This document shows positions 10,176 through 19,471 of a DNA stretch of 64,000 nucleotides, in pieces (within the stretch, counting starts at the first letter, position 1; each line of letters opens with the position of its first letter). Source of the DNA: Pyxidicoccus parkwaysis (GTDB taxonomy: Bacteria > Myxococcota > Myxococcia > Myxococcales > Myxococcaceae). The translations under genes were made by a program, and so were the position numbers. The stretch covers positions 6,128,001-6,192,000 of the forward strand of contig NZ_CP071090.1 of NCBI RefSeq assembly GCF_017301735.1, written 5' to 3'. The notes under the pieces were generated by a model that saw nothing but the letters and a program-made list of their open reading frames with translations, did no database searches and was not told the origin of the DNA.

Positions 10176-10544
10176 ATGCGCTACGTGGTGCGCACGCCGG
10201 ATGGTGAGCTGGTCTACCCCAGCCTCTTGGACGTGGAGCAGGCCTACCTCCAGGGGCTGGTGGACGCGGAGGACGAGGTCCGCGAGGAGGACTCGTCCAG
10301 GTGGCGCAAGGCGGGCAGCCTTCCCACGCTGGCCCGCGCGCGCCGCGCGTCCACCGGGGCTGCTCAGCGGGGACAGATTCTGTCGGTGGTGGGCGTGGTG
10401 CTGCTGGGGGCGGTGGCCCTGTCGCTGCTGTTCCGCGACAACTGGCACCTGCGCCTGTTCGGCATCGTCCTCGCACTGGCGGCCAGCTTCATGCTCACCC
10501 GGGTGACGCTCAAGGCGTTCAAGCGGCCCTCCTCCGGCGGCTGA
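10176..10544 (+). CDS. Small two-TM membrane protein with GYF-like N-terminus
   Basis: 122 aa, starting at an ATG with a GGAGGAGGG ribosome site just upstream. Residues 1-50 (RYVVRTPDGELVYPSLLDVEQAYLQG... SSRWRKAGSLP) resemble a GYF_2/DUF4339-type module, a short beta-hairpin/helix unit seen on bacterial membrane proteins. Two hydrophobic segments follow (ILSVVGVVLLGAVALSLLF and LFGIVLALAASFMLT), with a basic tail. It lies 32 bp after the FAD protein and is probably co-transcribed with it. No function can be assigned. The following 259 bp (10545-10803) contains no gene I can support. Confidence 0.75.
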   Translation: MRYVVRTPDGELVYPSLLDVEQAYLQGLVDAEDEVREEDSSRWRKAGSLPTLARARRASTGAAQRGQILSVVGVVLLGAVALSLLFRDNWHLRLFGIVLALAASFMLTRVTLKAFKRPSSGG

Positions 10545-10803
10545 CGGCCGCCCGTCCCCGCTTCCTCGAGCGCAGCCATCCGGGTCCGGCGGCCGGTCCG
10601 CCAGGCCCGGGACGTGACGCCTCGCGACGGAAGCGCGCCTTCCGCAGGTACGTCCGAGACGGACCGCTCCCTCCCCCGCCTGCCCTGCCGCGCGGCGGCC
10701 CGGCGCTCGCCGCAAGCTGGCGGGCGACGGCGCATGTTCTCCCCCGGGAGGACGCCCGTGGGCGCCGGTGCCTTCGGGGAAACCGCGAGAGGGAGGAGAC
10801 ACC

Positions 10804-11943
10804 TTGCTCAGCACCTATCTGTCCCGGGAGGCCGCTCGCCGGCTCCGTCATGGGGCCCCCTGGCTGCGCCGAGAGGACATCATCTCGATGGAGGGAACGC
10901 CGCAGCCCGGGGAGCCCGTGCAGCTCCGGGACGAGGACGGCTCGGTGCTGGGCCTGGGCGACGTGGACCTGGAGTCCTCGTTCGCGGTGCGGCGGATTGG
11001 CCAGCCGGACGAGGCGGTGGAAGGCCTCATCCCCCGCCACCTGCGCCACGCCTTCGAGCGGCGCGGCCGGCTGGTGGACGACCCGCGCTTCTGCCGGATG
11101 GTGAATGACGACGGAGACGGGCTGCCCGGCCTCATCGTGGACCGGTACGACACCCACTTCGTGGTGCAGACGCTGACGCGCGCCATGGACGCGCGGCAGG
11201 CGGAAATCACCCGCGCGCTGGTGGAGGTGACGGGCGCCGGCTCGGTGTTGCTGCGCAACGACTCGCCCCGGCGCAAGGCGCTGGGCCTGCCCACGCAGCG
11301 GGCCCACGTCCTCTACGGCACCCCGCCCCGCTGGTGCCGGCTCTTGGAGATGGGCGCGCGCTTCACCGTGGACCTCACCTACGGGGTGGGCACCGGCTAC
11401 CACTACGACCAGCGCGAGCTGCGCCGCTTCGTGGCGCGCATGGCCAACGGCGGCCGGGTTCTGGACGCGTGCTGCAACGTGGGCGGACTCTTCGTCCATG
11501 CCGGCCTGCACGGCGCGCGGCAGATTCTCGCCTTCGACAAGAGCGCGGACGCGGCGGAGCTGGCCCGGGAGAACGCCGAGGCCAACGGCCTGCTGGGCCG
11601 GGCCACGGTGGAGACGGGCCAGCCGCTCCAGGTGCTCAGGGCCCTGCGGGACACCTTCGACCTGGTCCTCCTGGACACACCCGGCGTGACATCCGAGGAC
11701 GAGTTCCTGGAGCAGCTCCGCTATGCCCTCCGGCGCACCCGGCACGGGGGAAGGCTGCTGGTGGTGGGCTACCACCCGCCGCTCGGCCTGGGCGGCTTCG
11801 ACGAGCTGGTGGCCACCGCCTGCGAGGGAGAGGCCCGCATCGGCACCCGGCTGGCCCGGCTGGGCCTGCCTCCGGACCACCCCACGCTGGTCGGCTCCCC
11901 GGGGTCGGACTACCTCGACGCCATGGCCCTGGAGGTGAGCTGA
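10804..11943 (+). CDS. RlmI-like class I SAM-dependent RNA methyltransferase
   Basis: 379 aa from a TTG start; GGAGG at 10792-10796 lies 7 nt before it, and the encoded STYLSREAARRLRHGAPWLRRED matches the PUA-domain start of the COG1092/RlmI family. After the PUA domain come the linker DGLPGLIVDRYDTHFVVQ, the SAM-fold entry LDACCNVGGLFVHAGLHGA, acidic FDKSADAAELARENAEANG, and LVLLDTPGVT in place of the usual DPP catalytic motif. Family members methylate rRNA cytosine C5. The target here is unknown, and the DTPG variant (Thr for the first Pro) plus YHYDQRELRR instead of the typical TGFFLDQR suggest a divergent subfamily. Confidence 0.82.
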   Translation: MLSTYLSREAARRLRHGAPWLRREDIISMEGTPQPGEPVQLRDEDGSVLGLGDVDLESSFAVRRIGQPDEAVEGLIPRHLRHAFERRGRLVDDPRFCRMVNDDGDGLPGLIVDRYDTHFVVQTLTRAMDARQAEITRALVEVTGAGSVLLRNDSPRRKALGLPTQRAHVLYGTPPRWCRLLEMGARFTVDLTYGVGTGYHYDQRELRRFVARMANGGRVLDACCNVGGLFVHAGLHGARQILAFDKSADAAELARENAEANGLLGRATVETGQPLQVLRALRDTFDLVLLDTPGVTSEDEFLEQLRYALRRTRHGGRLLVVGYHPPLGLGGFDELVATACEGEARIGTRLARLGLPPDHPTLVGSPGSDYLDAMALEVS

Positions 11944-11992
11944 CGCGAGTTCCCCTCGAAGCGCCTTCCTGGTGGTAGTGTCCGCGGCCGCA

Positions 11993-13363
11993 ATGACCAA
12001 CGAAAACGTGCCCGAGACCGCCACCCCCACCCCGGAAGGTTCCGTGGAGACCGTCCGCAAGGTGTATGCGGCGGACCTGCGCGAGAAGGACCGCGTCAAC
12101 ACCGTCTTCCGCGTCACGAAGAAGGAGAAGGTGACCGCGCGCAGCGGCAAGGTGTTCCTCGCCCTGACGCTCGTCGACAAGAGCGGCGAGGTGGACGCCC
12201 GCATCTTCGAGAAGGTGGACGCCCTGGAGCCCGCCTTCCAGTCCGGCGACTTCGTGCTGGTGCAGGGCAACGTCATCAACTTCCACGGCCGCACCCAGGT
12301 CGTCGTGGAGGGCCTGGAGCGGTTGGACCCCGAGCCGCTGGACCCCAAGGAGTTCGAGCCACCGCTGGCCCCGCCCCCCGAGGCGAAGCCCGCCGCCGAG
12401 GCGAAGCCGGCCGAGGCCCGTGAGCCCAAGGCCGACAAGGGCGAGGCCCGCGCCGAGGGCAAGGAGCCCAGGGGCTCCGAGGGCGCCCGCGACGGCTCCG
12501 GGGGCGCGCGCGCCGCCGGCCTCATCCGGGAGATGGTCACCGAGCGGGTGAGCGACCCGCACGTGAAGCAATTGCTGCTGGCCTTCCTGGACGACCCGCA
12601 GATTGCCGCGGGCCTGCCCATTGCTCCGGCGGCCAAGGGCATGCACCACGCATGGCGCGGCGGCCTGGCCGAGCACCTGCTGTCGGTGATGCGGCTGACG
12701 CTGCGGGTGGCGGACCACTACCCCATGGCGGACCGCGACCTCTTGCTGGCCGGCGCGCTGCTGCACGACGTGATGAAGGTGGCGGAGATTTCGCCCGACA
12801 AGGGCTTCGACTACACCGATGAGGGGAAGCTCGTCGGCCACCTGGTGATGACGGCGCAGAAGATTCGCGAGAAGACGCTGGCCATTCCGGGCTTCCCGCC
12901 GCTGCTGGAGCAGCACCTCACGCACCTGGTCATCGCCCACCACGGGCAGCTCGAGTACGGCAGCCCCAAGGTGCCGATGACGCTGGAGGCGTTCATCGTC
13001 CACTCGCTGGACACGCTCGACTCGCGCATCGCCTCGTGGCTGGAGGCCATGCAGAAGGACTCGAACGACAAGTGGACGGACGTGCTGCGCCACTACGACC
13101 GGCAGCTCTGGAAGGGCCCGGCGCCCACCCAGCGGGGCCGCGCTCCGGTGGAGGGCGGTGGCCGCCGCAAGTCGCGCGAGGAGAAGCGCAAGGCCCGGGC
13201 CGACAAGCCGCGCGAGCACGGCGGCGAGAAGCCCCAGGCCGAGGGTGGCGCGCAGGCCGAGGCCGGCTCGCAGCAGCCACAGCAGCAGCAGCAACAGCAG
13301 CGGCCGCCCCGCCGCGAGCGTCCGCCCCGCGAGGAGCGCGCGCGTGAAGCGTCCCCCCCGTGA
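11993..13363 (+). CDS. YhaM-like 3'-5' exoribonuclease (OB fold + HD domain), 3' end probably frameshifted
   Basis: 456 aa as read. The N-terminal OB-fold nucleic-acid-binding domain (KVYAADLREKDRVNTVFRV... FHGRTQVVVEGLERLD) is followed by an Ala/Glu/Lys-rich linker. Then comes an HD phosphohydrolase domain: HHAWRGGLAEHLLSVM, GALLHDVMKVAEI, and VIAHHGQLEYGSPKVPMTLEAFIVHSLDTLDSRI in separate blocks. That order and the EYGSP block match YhaM/CBF1-type exoribonucleases. The C-terminus is an Arg/Pro/Gln-rich tail. At about 13337-13345 the PPREERPPR repeat continues in the +1/-1 frame through 13505, ending with LTFKPFSALTSVAPAKDG, so the true gene likely runs to 13505, 18 bp before the next gene. 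The present stop is probably a frameshift or sequencing artefact. Confidence 0.85.
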   Translation: MTNENVPETATPTPEGSVETVRKVYAADLREKDRVNTVFRVTKKEKVTARSGKVFLALTLVDKSGEVDARIFEKVDALEPAFQSGDFVLVQGNVINFHGRTQVVVEGLERLDPEPLDPKEFEPPLAPPPEAKPAAEAKPAEAREPKADKGEARAEGKEPRGSEGARDGSGGARAAGLIREMVTERVSDPHVKQLLLAFLDDPQIAAGLPIAPAAKGMHHAWRGGLAEHLLSVMRLTLRVADHYPMADRDLLLAGALLHDVMKVAEISPDKGFDYTDEGKLVGHLVMTAQKIREKTLAIPGFPPLLEQHLTHLVIAHHGQLEYGSPKVPMTLEAFIVHSLDTLDSRIASWLEAMQKDSNDKWTDVLRHYDRQLWKGPAPTQRGRAPVEGGGRRKSREEKRKARADKPREHGGEKPQAEGGAQAEAGSQQPQQQQQQQRPPRRERPPREERAREASPP

Positions 13364-13523
13364 GGAGCGCCCGCCGCGGCCTCCGCGCGAGGAGCGTCCG
13401 CCCCGCGACGCGAGCTCCCTGCCTCGCGAGCTGACCTTCAAGCCGTTCAGCGCGCTGACGTCCGTCGCCCCGGCGAAGGACGGCGAGGGTTCGTCGGAGA
13501 GTTGAGAGAGCTGAAGGAACACC

Positions 13524-15500
13524 ATGGCGAAGAAGTTGGGAGAGCGCCTCATCGAGGCCGGCCTCGTCACCGCACAGGCCGTGGAGCAGGCCCTGGAGCA
13601 TCAGAAAATCACCGGCCACAAGCTGGGTGACTGCCTGGTGGAGCTGGGGCTGCTCCAGGAGACAGCGCTGCTGCGCTTCCTCGCCGCCGAGTTCCAGACG
13701 CGCTTCGTGAGCGCGGACAAGCTGGCCAAGGCCCGCATCGCCACCGAGGTGCTGGACCGGCTGCCCGTGCGCCTCGCCGAGGCGCAGAACGTCCTGCCGC
13801 TGGCGGTGGACCCGGAGCGCAAGCTGCTCTCCGTGGTCGCCGCCGAGCCGCAGAACAAGGCGCTGATGGACGAGATTGCGCTCGTCACCGGCATGTCCGA
13901 GGTCTACGCGTACGTGGGCCTGCGCAGCGCCATCGCCGCGGCCATCCGCAAGCACTACTACGGCGACCCCACGGCCTTCACCGCGCTGCTGGAGGGCGCC
14001 AGCGCGCAGGCGTCCGGCCCCGTGCTGCCCGGGCGCACGGGCGCGGCGGAGCACAACCGCACCTCCACGGGCCGCGGCACCATGACGGGGCTGAGCAGGA
14101 TTCAGGGCCCCATGGAGACGGACCCGCGGATGCGGGTGAACCGTCCCAGCGGCGCCACGCCGGCCCCCCGTCCCTCCTCCACCCAACGTCGTGAGCCGGG
14201 CGGCCCGCGCGGCATCGTCAGCGACGCCGACTACGTGGAGACGCTGGGCATCATGGTGGGGCTGCTGGAGCAGGACCGGCAGCGCCACCGCGGCCACTCC
14301 GCGCAGCTCGCGCGGCAGGCGGGCATCATCGGCCAGCGCATGGGCATGCCGCACAAGGAGCTGACGGCGCTGTCCATCGCCGCGTACCTCCACGATTTGG
14401 GCAAGACGTCCGAGCGCCACTTCTCGCTGGCGAGCAACGCCGTCAACGCGGACTGGAAGGCGCAGGCGAAGCTGGCCGTCCGCGCGCCCACGAAGATGTT
14501 CGAGACGGTGCACCTGCCCACGCAGACGAACACCATCCTCGCGCAGCTCTACGAGGCCTGGGACGGCTCGGGCACGCCGCAGGGGGCCAAGGGCGAGGAC
14601 ATCACCCTGGGCGCGCGCATCCTCTCGGCGGTGGACAGCTTCCTGGAGCTGACGAAGAACCCGGGCAACGCGCACGGCAAGGTCTTCACCAAGGAGCAGG
14701 CGCTGGAGCACCTGCGCACAAACTCAGGCGTGCTCTATGACCCGGTGGTGGCGGACATCGTCATCCAGCTGCAGAGCGGCGAGCTCCTGCGCCACCGGCT
14801 GGAGAGCGAGGGCCGGCAGGTCCTCATCGTGGAGCCGGACGAGGCGATGCGCGGCGAGCTCCTGGAGGCGGTGCTGAAGCAGGGGCTGGTGGCGCACGCG
14901 CTGTCCACGCTGGAGGGCGCGCAGGACGGCCTGGCCCGGCAGGACTGCGACGTGCTGGTGGTGAGCCTGCGCCTGGGACAGCAGGAGGTGCAGGAGTTGC
15001 TCCAGCAGGCGCGCTCCATGCCGGAGACGGCGGGGCTGCCCATCGCCGTGGTGGGTGAGCCGGACGGCCCCACGCGCGAGCGGCTGCTGATGGGCGGTGC
15101 CACGGAGGTGCTGTCGCCCGGGGACAAGCAGGTGGTGGCCAAGGCGGTGAAGGCCCTCCTGGAGGACCGGGTGCAGCACAACGGCCCGGGCCGCATCGTG
15201 CGCGGGAGCTTCGACGAGCTGCCTCCGAAGGAATTGCTGCGCACGCTCGCAGGCAACCTCAAGAATGGCCGGCTGCACCTGCGCCAGCACACGCTGGAGG
15301 GCTACCTCCACCTGGAACGCGGCCGCGTCGTCTTCGCGTCCTTCGGAGGGCACTCCGGGGAGCCGGCGCTGCAGGCGCTGCTGAAGCTCAAGCAGGCGGA
15401 CTTCCAGTACGACCCGGACGCGCTCCTCCTGGACGTCCCGCAGATGGACCAGGACCTCCAGGACCTGCTGTCGCTCGTCAGCGCCGTCAGCGCAGGCTGA
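13524..15500 (+). CDS. PilB-N/MshEN + degenerate HD-GYP + pseudo-receiver + PATAN (DUF4388) signalling protein
   Basis: 658 aa with four parts. Residues ~1-150 are the GspE/PilB N-terminal (MshEN) fold (KLGERLIEAGLVTAQAVEQAL), a known c-di-GMP-binding module. A Pro/Arg-rich linker follows. Residues ~240-385 form an HD domain (HRGHSAQLARQ, AAYLHDLGKT) in which the HD-GYP motif reads WDGSGTPQG, so Tyr-Pro is altered. Residues ~430-550 resemble a response-regulator receiver (VLIVEPDEAMR) but have Ser at the usual phosphoacceptor Asp (DVLVVSLRLG) and lack the conserved Lys. Residues ~560-658 are a PATAN/DUF4388 domain (FDELPPKELLRTLAGNLKNGRL). Its 3' end overlaps the convergent tatD gene by 14 bp. 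Role in c-di-GMP-linked motility or development is an inference from domains. Confidence 0.8.
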   Translation: MAKKLGERLIEAGLVTAQAVEQALEHQKITGHKLGDCLVELGLLQETALLRFLAAEFQTRFVSADKLAKARIATEVLDRLPVRLAEAQNVLPLAVDPERKLLSVVAAEPQNKALMDEIALVTGMSEVYAYVGLRSAIAAAIRKHYYGDPTAFTALLEGASAQASGPVLPGRTGAAEHNRTSTGRGTMTGLSRIQGPMETDPRMRVNRPSGATPAPRPSSTQRREPGGPRGIVSDADYVETLGIMVGLLEQDRQRHRGHSAQLARQAGIIGQRMGMPHKELTALSIAAYLHDLGKTSERHFSLASNAVNADWKAQAKLAVRAPTKMFETVHLPTQTNTILAQLYEAWDGSGTPQGAKGEDITLGARILSAVDSFLELTKNPGNAHGKVFTKEQALEHLRTNSGVLYDPVVADIVIQLQSGELLRHRLESEGRQVLIVEPDEAMRGELLEAVLKQGLVAHALSTLEGAQDGLARQDCDVLVVSLRLGQQEVQELLQQARSMPETAGLPIAVVGEPDGPTRERLLMGGATEVLSPGDKQVVAKAVKALLEDRVQHNGPGRIVRGSFDELPPKELLRTLAGNLKNGRLHLRQHTLEGYLHLERGRVVFASFGGHSGEPALQALLKLKQADFQYDPDALLLDVPQMDQDLQDLLSLVSAVSAG

Positions 15501-16263
15501 GCCCGAAGAAGCCGGCGGCGTTGGCGGTGGTGGTGGCCGCCACCTCGTCCAGCGTGACGCCCTTGAGCTCCGCCACCTTGCGCGCCGTCTCCACCACGTG
15601 CGCGGGCTGGTTCTTCCGCCCGCGGTGCGGCACCGGCGCGAGGTACGGGCTGTCCGTCTCCACCATCAGCCTGTCCAGCGGCGCGAAGCGCACCGCCTCC
15701 TGCAGCGCCTGCGCGTTCTTGTAGGTGACGACGCCGGACAGCGACAGGAAGAAGCCCAAATCGAGGTACCGCCGCGCCGCGGCCGTGTCCCCGGTGAAGC
15801 AGTGGATGACACCCTTCGACATCCCCGCCTCGCGCAGAATCGCCTCGCAGTCGTCATGCGCGTCGCGCACGTGCACCACCAGCGGCTTGGAGAGCCGGCG
15901 CGCCAGCTCGCACTGACGCCGGAAGACGGTGGCCTGCACCTCCCGGGGCGAGTGGTCGTAGTAGTAGTCCAGCCCCGCCTCCCCCACCGCGCGCACCTCC
16001 GGCCGGGCGCACGTCGCCTCCAGCGTGGCGAAGTCCGCCTCGGTGGCCCGCGCCGCCTCGTGGGGATGGATGCCCAGCGTGGGCGAGAGGAAATCCGGGT
16101 GCGCGGCCGCCAACTCCAGCGCGTTGCCCCAGTCCCCGGGCCCCTGGAACTGCCCCACCACAATCGCGTGCACGAGGCCCGCGGCCCGGGCCCCGTCGAG
16201 GATGGCCATGACGTCCGGGTAGTCCTTCACCTCGAGATGACAGTGGGCGTCGACCAGTCTCAT
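15487..16263 (-). CDS. TatD-family metal-dependent hydrolase (DNase)
   Basis: 258 aa, normal for TatD. Metal ligands are visible: the first VDAHCHLE (HxH), Glu in AVGEAGLDYYY, His in VVHVRDAHDD, His in GVIHCFTGD, and Asp in VETDSPYLAP. Family members are Mg-dependent 3'-5' exonucleases acting on DNA/RNA or proofreading D-aminoacyl-tRNA. The start ATG overlaps the stop of the HEAT-repeat gene (ATGA), so translation is coupled in a metG-HEAT-tatD operon; tatD next to metG is a widespread bacterial pairing. Confidence 0.93.
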   Translation of the reverse strand: MRLVDAHCHLEVKDYPDVMAILDGARAAGLVHAIVVGQFQGPGDWGNALELAAAHPDFLSPTLGIHPHEAARATEADFATLEATCARPEVRAVGEAGLDYYYDHSPREVQATVFRRQCELARRLSKPLVVHVRDAHDDCEAILREAGMSKGVIHCFTGDTAAARRYLDLGFFLSLSGVVTYKNAQALQEAVRFAPLDRLMVETDSPYLAPVPHRGRKNQPAHVVETARKVAELKGVTLDEVAATTTANAAGFFGLSLR

Positions 16264-17234
16264 GTCTCCTCCAACAGCAGCTCTTCCAGCTCCGTGCGCG
16301 CCTCGGGTGAGGTGAAGGTGGGGATGGAGGCGCGCACCCGCTCGCGTCCCTCCGGCAGACCCAGCCGCCACAGCGCGTCCGCCGCATCCAGGCGGAAGTC
16401 CTCCGCGGCGGCCCGCTCGTCCAGCAGTGCGAGCAGCCAGGGCAGCGCCCGCGCGTCGCCCAGCCTCCCCAGCCCACGCGCCGCGGCGCCCCGGCACTCG
16501 TCCTTCGCGTCCTGGAGGATGTCGCGCAGCCGCTCCAGCGCGCCGGGCGCCTTCACCGCGCCGCACAACTCCACCGCCAGCGCGCGGTCCGTGCTCCACT
16601 TCTTCTTCGTCCGCTGAAGCAGGTACGTCGCCCCATCCGGGTCACCCAGCTGAGCGAGCACCCCCGCGGCCTGCGTCTTGTCGAAGGCGGGCAGCAGCCA
16701 CCGTCCGAACAGCTTCTTCACCGCCGGCAGCGCGCGAGCATCCTCCAGCTCGCCAATGGCACCCAGGGCGCGGAAGCGCAGCAGGTCCGAGTCCAGCGCC
16801 TCCACGAGGATGTCCAGCCCGGCCGGGTGCTTGAGGGCGGCGATGCCGCGCGCGGCCTCGAAGCGGACCTCGGGCATCGCGTCCTCCAGCATGCTCGCCA
16901 GCGCCCCGCGCAGCTCCGGCCGCGCGAGGTCCGCCATCCGGCCGGTGGCCTCCAGGCGCACCATCCACTCGTCGTCACGCAGCCGGGAGAGGAGCGTGCC
17001 CGGCAGCTCGTCCGCGGGCATCACCACGGCGGCCAGCCCCACCCCCGCGCGGCGCACCTCCGGCTGCGAGTCCGCCAGCAGCCGGGAGAGCGCATCGGTG
17101 AAGTCCGGCGCGCGCGAGGGGGCTTCCAGGGCCAGGTGGTACAGCAGGTCCGCGGCCTCGGCCCGGAGCGCCGGGCGCTTCTCGCGCTCCAGCGTCAGCA
17201 GGGCGCGGTCGCGCTCGGCGCGCCAGTCCGTCAC
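16260..17234 (-). CDS. HEAT-repeat protein
   Basis: 324 aa made almost entirely of ~30-residue helical HEAT/PBS-lyase-like repeats, for example DDEWMVRLEATGRMADLA, DAMPEVRFEAARGIAALK, DECRGAAARGLGRLGDARA and EDFRLDAADALWRLG. There is no signal peptide or membrane segment, so it is a cytoplasmic scaffold or adaptor. It starts at GTG one base after the metG stop and overlaps tatD by 4 bp, so it is translated in the metG operon. Similar HEAT proteins occur between metG and tatD in myxobacteria as far as I recall, but its partner is unknown. Confidence 0.85.
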   Translation of the reverse strand: MTDWRAERDRALLTLEREKRPALRAEAADLLYHLALEAPSRAPDFTDALSRLLADSQPEVRRAGVGLAAVVMPADELPGTLLSRLRDDEWMVRLEATGRMADLARPELRGALASMLEDAMPEVRFEAARGIAALKHPAGLDILVEALDSDLLRFRALGAIGELEDARALPAVKKLFGRWLLPAFDKTQAAGVLAQLGDPDGATYLLQRTKKKWSTDRALAVELCGAVKAPGALERLRDILQDAKDECRGAAARGLGRLGDARALPWLLALLDERAAAEDFRLDAADALWRLGLPEGRERVRASIPTFTSPEARTELEELLLEET

Positions 17235-17235
17235 C

Positions 17236-19356
17236 TCACTTCACCTCGCTGCCGGGAGCCACGTCGCCCGGGTCCAGCAGGGACAGGTCCTTGCCGCCCG
17301 AGCCCGCCGTCAGGAGCATGCCGCGCGACTCGATGCCCTTGAGCTTGCGCGGCTTCAGGTTGGCCACCACCACCACGCGGCGCCCGGAGACGGCCTCCGC
17401 CGTGTACGCCTCGGCGATGCCGGAGACGATGGTGCGCGGGCCCGAGGGCTCACCCAGGTCCACGGTGAGCTTCAGGAGCTTGTCCGCGTCCTTCACCTTC
17501 TCGGCGGCGACGATGCGGCCCGCCTTGAGCACCACCTTGGCGAAGTCCGCGTACTCGATTTCCCCCGGCGCCTCACCCGCACCCGCGCCGGACGAGGCCT
17601 GCGTGGCGCTCGCGGCGGGCTTCTTCTCGCTCTCCACCTTCTTCTTCTCCTTGCCGCCGGCAGGCTTCTCTTCGGTGGCCTGCGGCGCGGCCTCGGGGGT
17701 CTTGATGATGGCGTTGACGCGGTCCGGCTCCAGCCGGGGCAGCAGCGGCTCCGGCGTGCCGGTGGGGCGGCTGCGGTCCAAGAGCGGGTACTTCGCGCCC
17801 TCCAGCGCCTGGAACGTCAGCTCCGGCGCGCCGAGCTGCGCGAAGAGCTTCTCCGACAGGCGCGGCGTCACCGGGGCGAGCAGCGCGCCCAGGAGGTAGA
17901 CGACATCCGCCACGTCGGACAGGTCCGCCCGCGCCGTCTCGGCCGTCTCCGGCTTGCGGGCCGCCGCCCACGGGGCCTGCGCCTGCACGAAGGCGTTGGC
18001 CGCCGAGGCGATGTCCGTAATCGCTCGGATGGCGTTGCGGTACTCGAGCTTCTCGAACGCGGCGCGCACCTCCGGAACGCGGGCGAGCGCGGACTCCACC
18101 AGCGCGCGGCCCGCTCCTTCCGCGCGGCCCGGCGCCAGCCGCTTCTCCAGCGGACCGGCCAGCAGCGACAGCGCGCGGTTGGCGAGGTTGCACACGTTGT
18201 TGACCAGCTCGCCGTTCACCCGCTCGCGGAAGTCCTTGAGGCTGAGGTCCAGGTCCTCCACGCCCGCGCCCAGGTTGGCCGCGTAGAAGTAACGCAGGTA
18301 GCTCGGGTCCAGCTGGTTCAGGTAGTCCCGAATGGGCACCATGGTGCCGCGGCTCTTCGACATCTTCTCGCCGTTCACCGTGAGGTGGCCGTGCACCTTG
18401 ATTTCGTTGGGCACGTGCAGGCCCGCGACGTTGAGCACGGCGGGCCAGAACAGGGCGTGGAAGTAGACGATGTCCTTGCCGATGAAGTGGATGATGCGGG
18501 ACGGGCTGCCCGCGTCCCAGTAGTCCAGCGCGCTCTTCGCCTTGCCTGTCTCCTTCGCCCACTTCTCCGTGGTGGCGATGTAGCCGATGGGCGCATCCAG
18601 CCAGACGTAGAAGAACTTGTCCGTCTCACCCGGAATGGCGAAGCCGAAGTACGGCCCGTCGCGGCTGATGTCCCAGTCCGCCAGGCCCTTCTCGAAGAAG
18701 CCCTGGAGCTGGGTGGCGAGGCCTGGGTGGATGAAGCCGGGGCGGCGCAGCACGGACTGGAGGAAGTCCGCGTGGCGCGACAGCTTGAAGAACAGGTGCT
18801 CGGAGTTCCTCCTCACCGGCGGCGTGCCGCACAGGGCACAGCGGGGCTCGATGAGGTCCGTGGGCGAGTAGGCCTTGCCGCACTTCTCGCAGGCGTCGCC
18901 GTACTGGTCCGGTGACTTGCAGTTGGGGCAGGCGCCTTTGATGAAGCGGTCCGGCAGGAAGCGGCGGTCCTTCTCGCAGTAGGCCTGCTCGATGTTCTTC
19001 CGCTCGATGTCGCCCTTCTCCTTCAGCCGCCCGTAGATGAGCTCCGCGTAGTGGCGGTTCTCCGGCGAGTTGGTGGAGTGGAAGTAGTCGAAGCGGATGT
19101 CCAGGTCGTGGAAGTCGCGCTGGTGCTCATCGTGGAAGCGGGCGATGAACTGCTCGGGTTTGAGGCCCTGCTTCGCCGCGTTGATTTCGATGGGCGTGCC
19201 GTGGGTGTCGTCCGCACAGAAGTAGACGACGTCCTTGCCGCACGAGCGAAGGAAGCGGACGAAGATGTCCGTCTGGACGTACTCGACGGCGTGGCCGATG
19301 TGGACGGGGCCGTTGGCGTACGGAAGCGCGCTGGTGACGAGGATTCTCTCAGCCAT
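17236..19356 (-). CDS. metG: Methionyl-tRNA synthetase with C-terminal tRNA-binding domain
   Basis: 706-aa class I synthetase charging tRNA-Met. The HIGH motif is at LPYANGPVHIGHAVEY near residue 11; the zinc knuckles are CPNC, CEKC and CALC at about 145-180; KMSKSRG lies near 345. After the anticodon-binding helical domain, a Lys/Ala/Glu-rich linker (~residues 560-605) leads to the dimerising Arc1p/CsaA-like OB domain (FAKVVLKAGRIVAAEKV... NLKPRKLKGIESRGMLL). Its length fits the long bacterial form. It is the first gene of the metG-HEAT-tatD operon, divergent from the NRDE gene across 115 bp. Confidence 0.97.
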   Translation of the reverse strand: MAERILVTSALPYANGPVHIGHAVEYVQTDIFVRFLRSCGKDVVYFCADDTHGTPIEINAAKQGLKPEQFIARFHDEHQRDFHDLDIRFDYFHSTNSPENRHYAELIYGRLKEKGDIERKNIEQAYCEKDRRFLPDRFIKGACPNCKSPDQYGDACEKCGKAYSPTDLIEPRCALCGTPPVRRNSEHLFFKLSRHADFLQSVLRRPGFIHPGLATQLQGFFEKGLADWDISRDGPYFGFAIPGETDKFFYVWLDAPIGYIATTEKWAKETGKAKSALDYWDAGSPSRIIHFIGKDIVYFHALFWPAVLNVAGLHVPNEIKVHGHLTVNGEKMSKSRGTMVPIRDYLNQLDPSYLRYFYAANLGAGVEDLDLSLKDFRERVNGELVNNVCNLANRALSLLAGPLEKRLAPGRAEGAGRALVESALARVPEVRAAFEKLEYRNAIRAITDIASAANAFVQAQAPWAAARKPETAETARADLSDVADVVYLLGALLAPVTPRLSEKLFAQLGAPELTFQALEGAKYPLLDRSRPTGTPEPLLPRLEPDRVNAIIKTPEAAPQATEEKPAGGKEKKKVESEKKPAASATQASSGAGAGEAPGEIEYADFAKVVLKAGRIVAAEKVKDADKLLKLTVDLGEPSGPRTIVSGIAEAYTAEAVSGRRVVVVANLKPRKLKGIESRGMLLTAGSGGKDLSLLDPGDVAPGSEVK

Positions 19357-19471
19357 GGATTCTCCTGAGGGCGGCGGACCTTAGCCGCTCGGGTGGCCGA
19401 GGTCATCGACGGCGTGAGGGGCTCGGTCACGAATGCGCCGAGGGGCCGGGGATGTTATCGACCGGATACGT

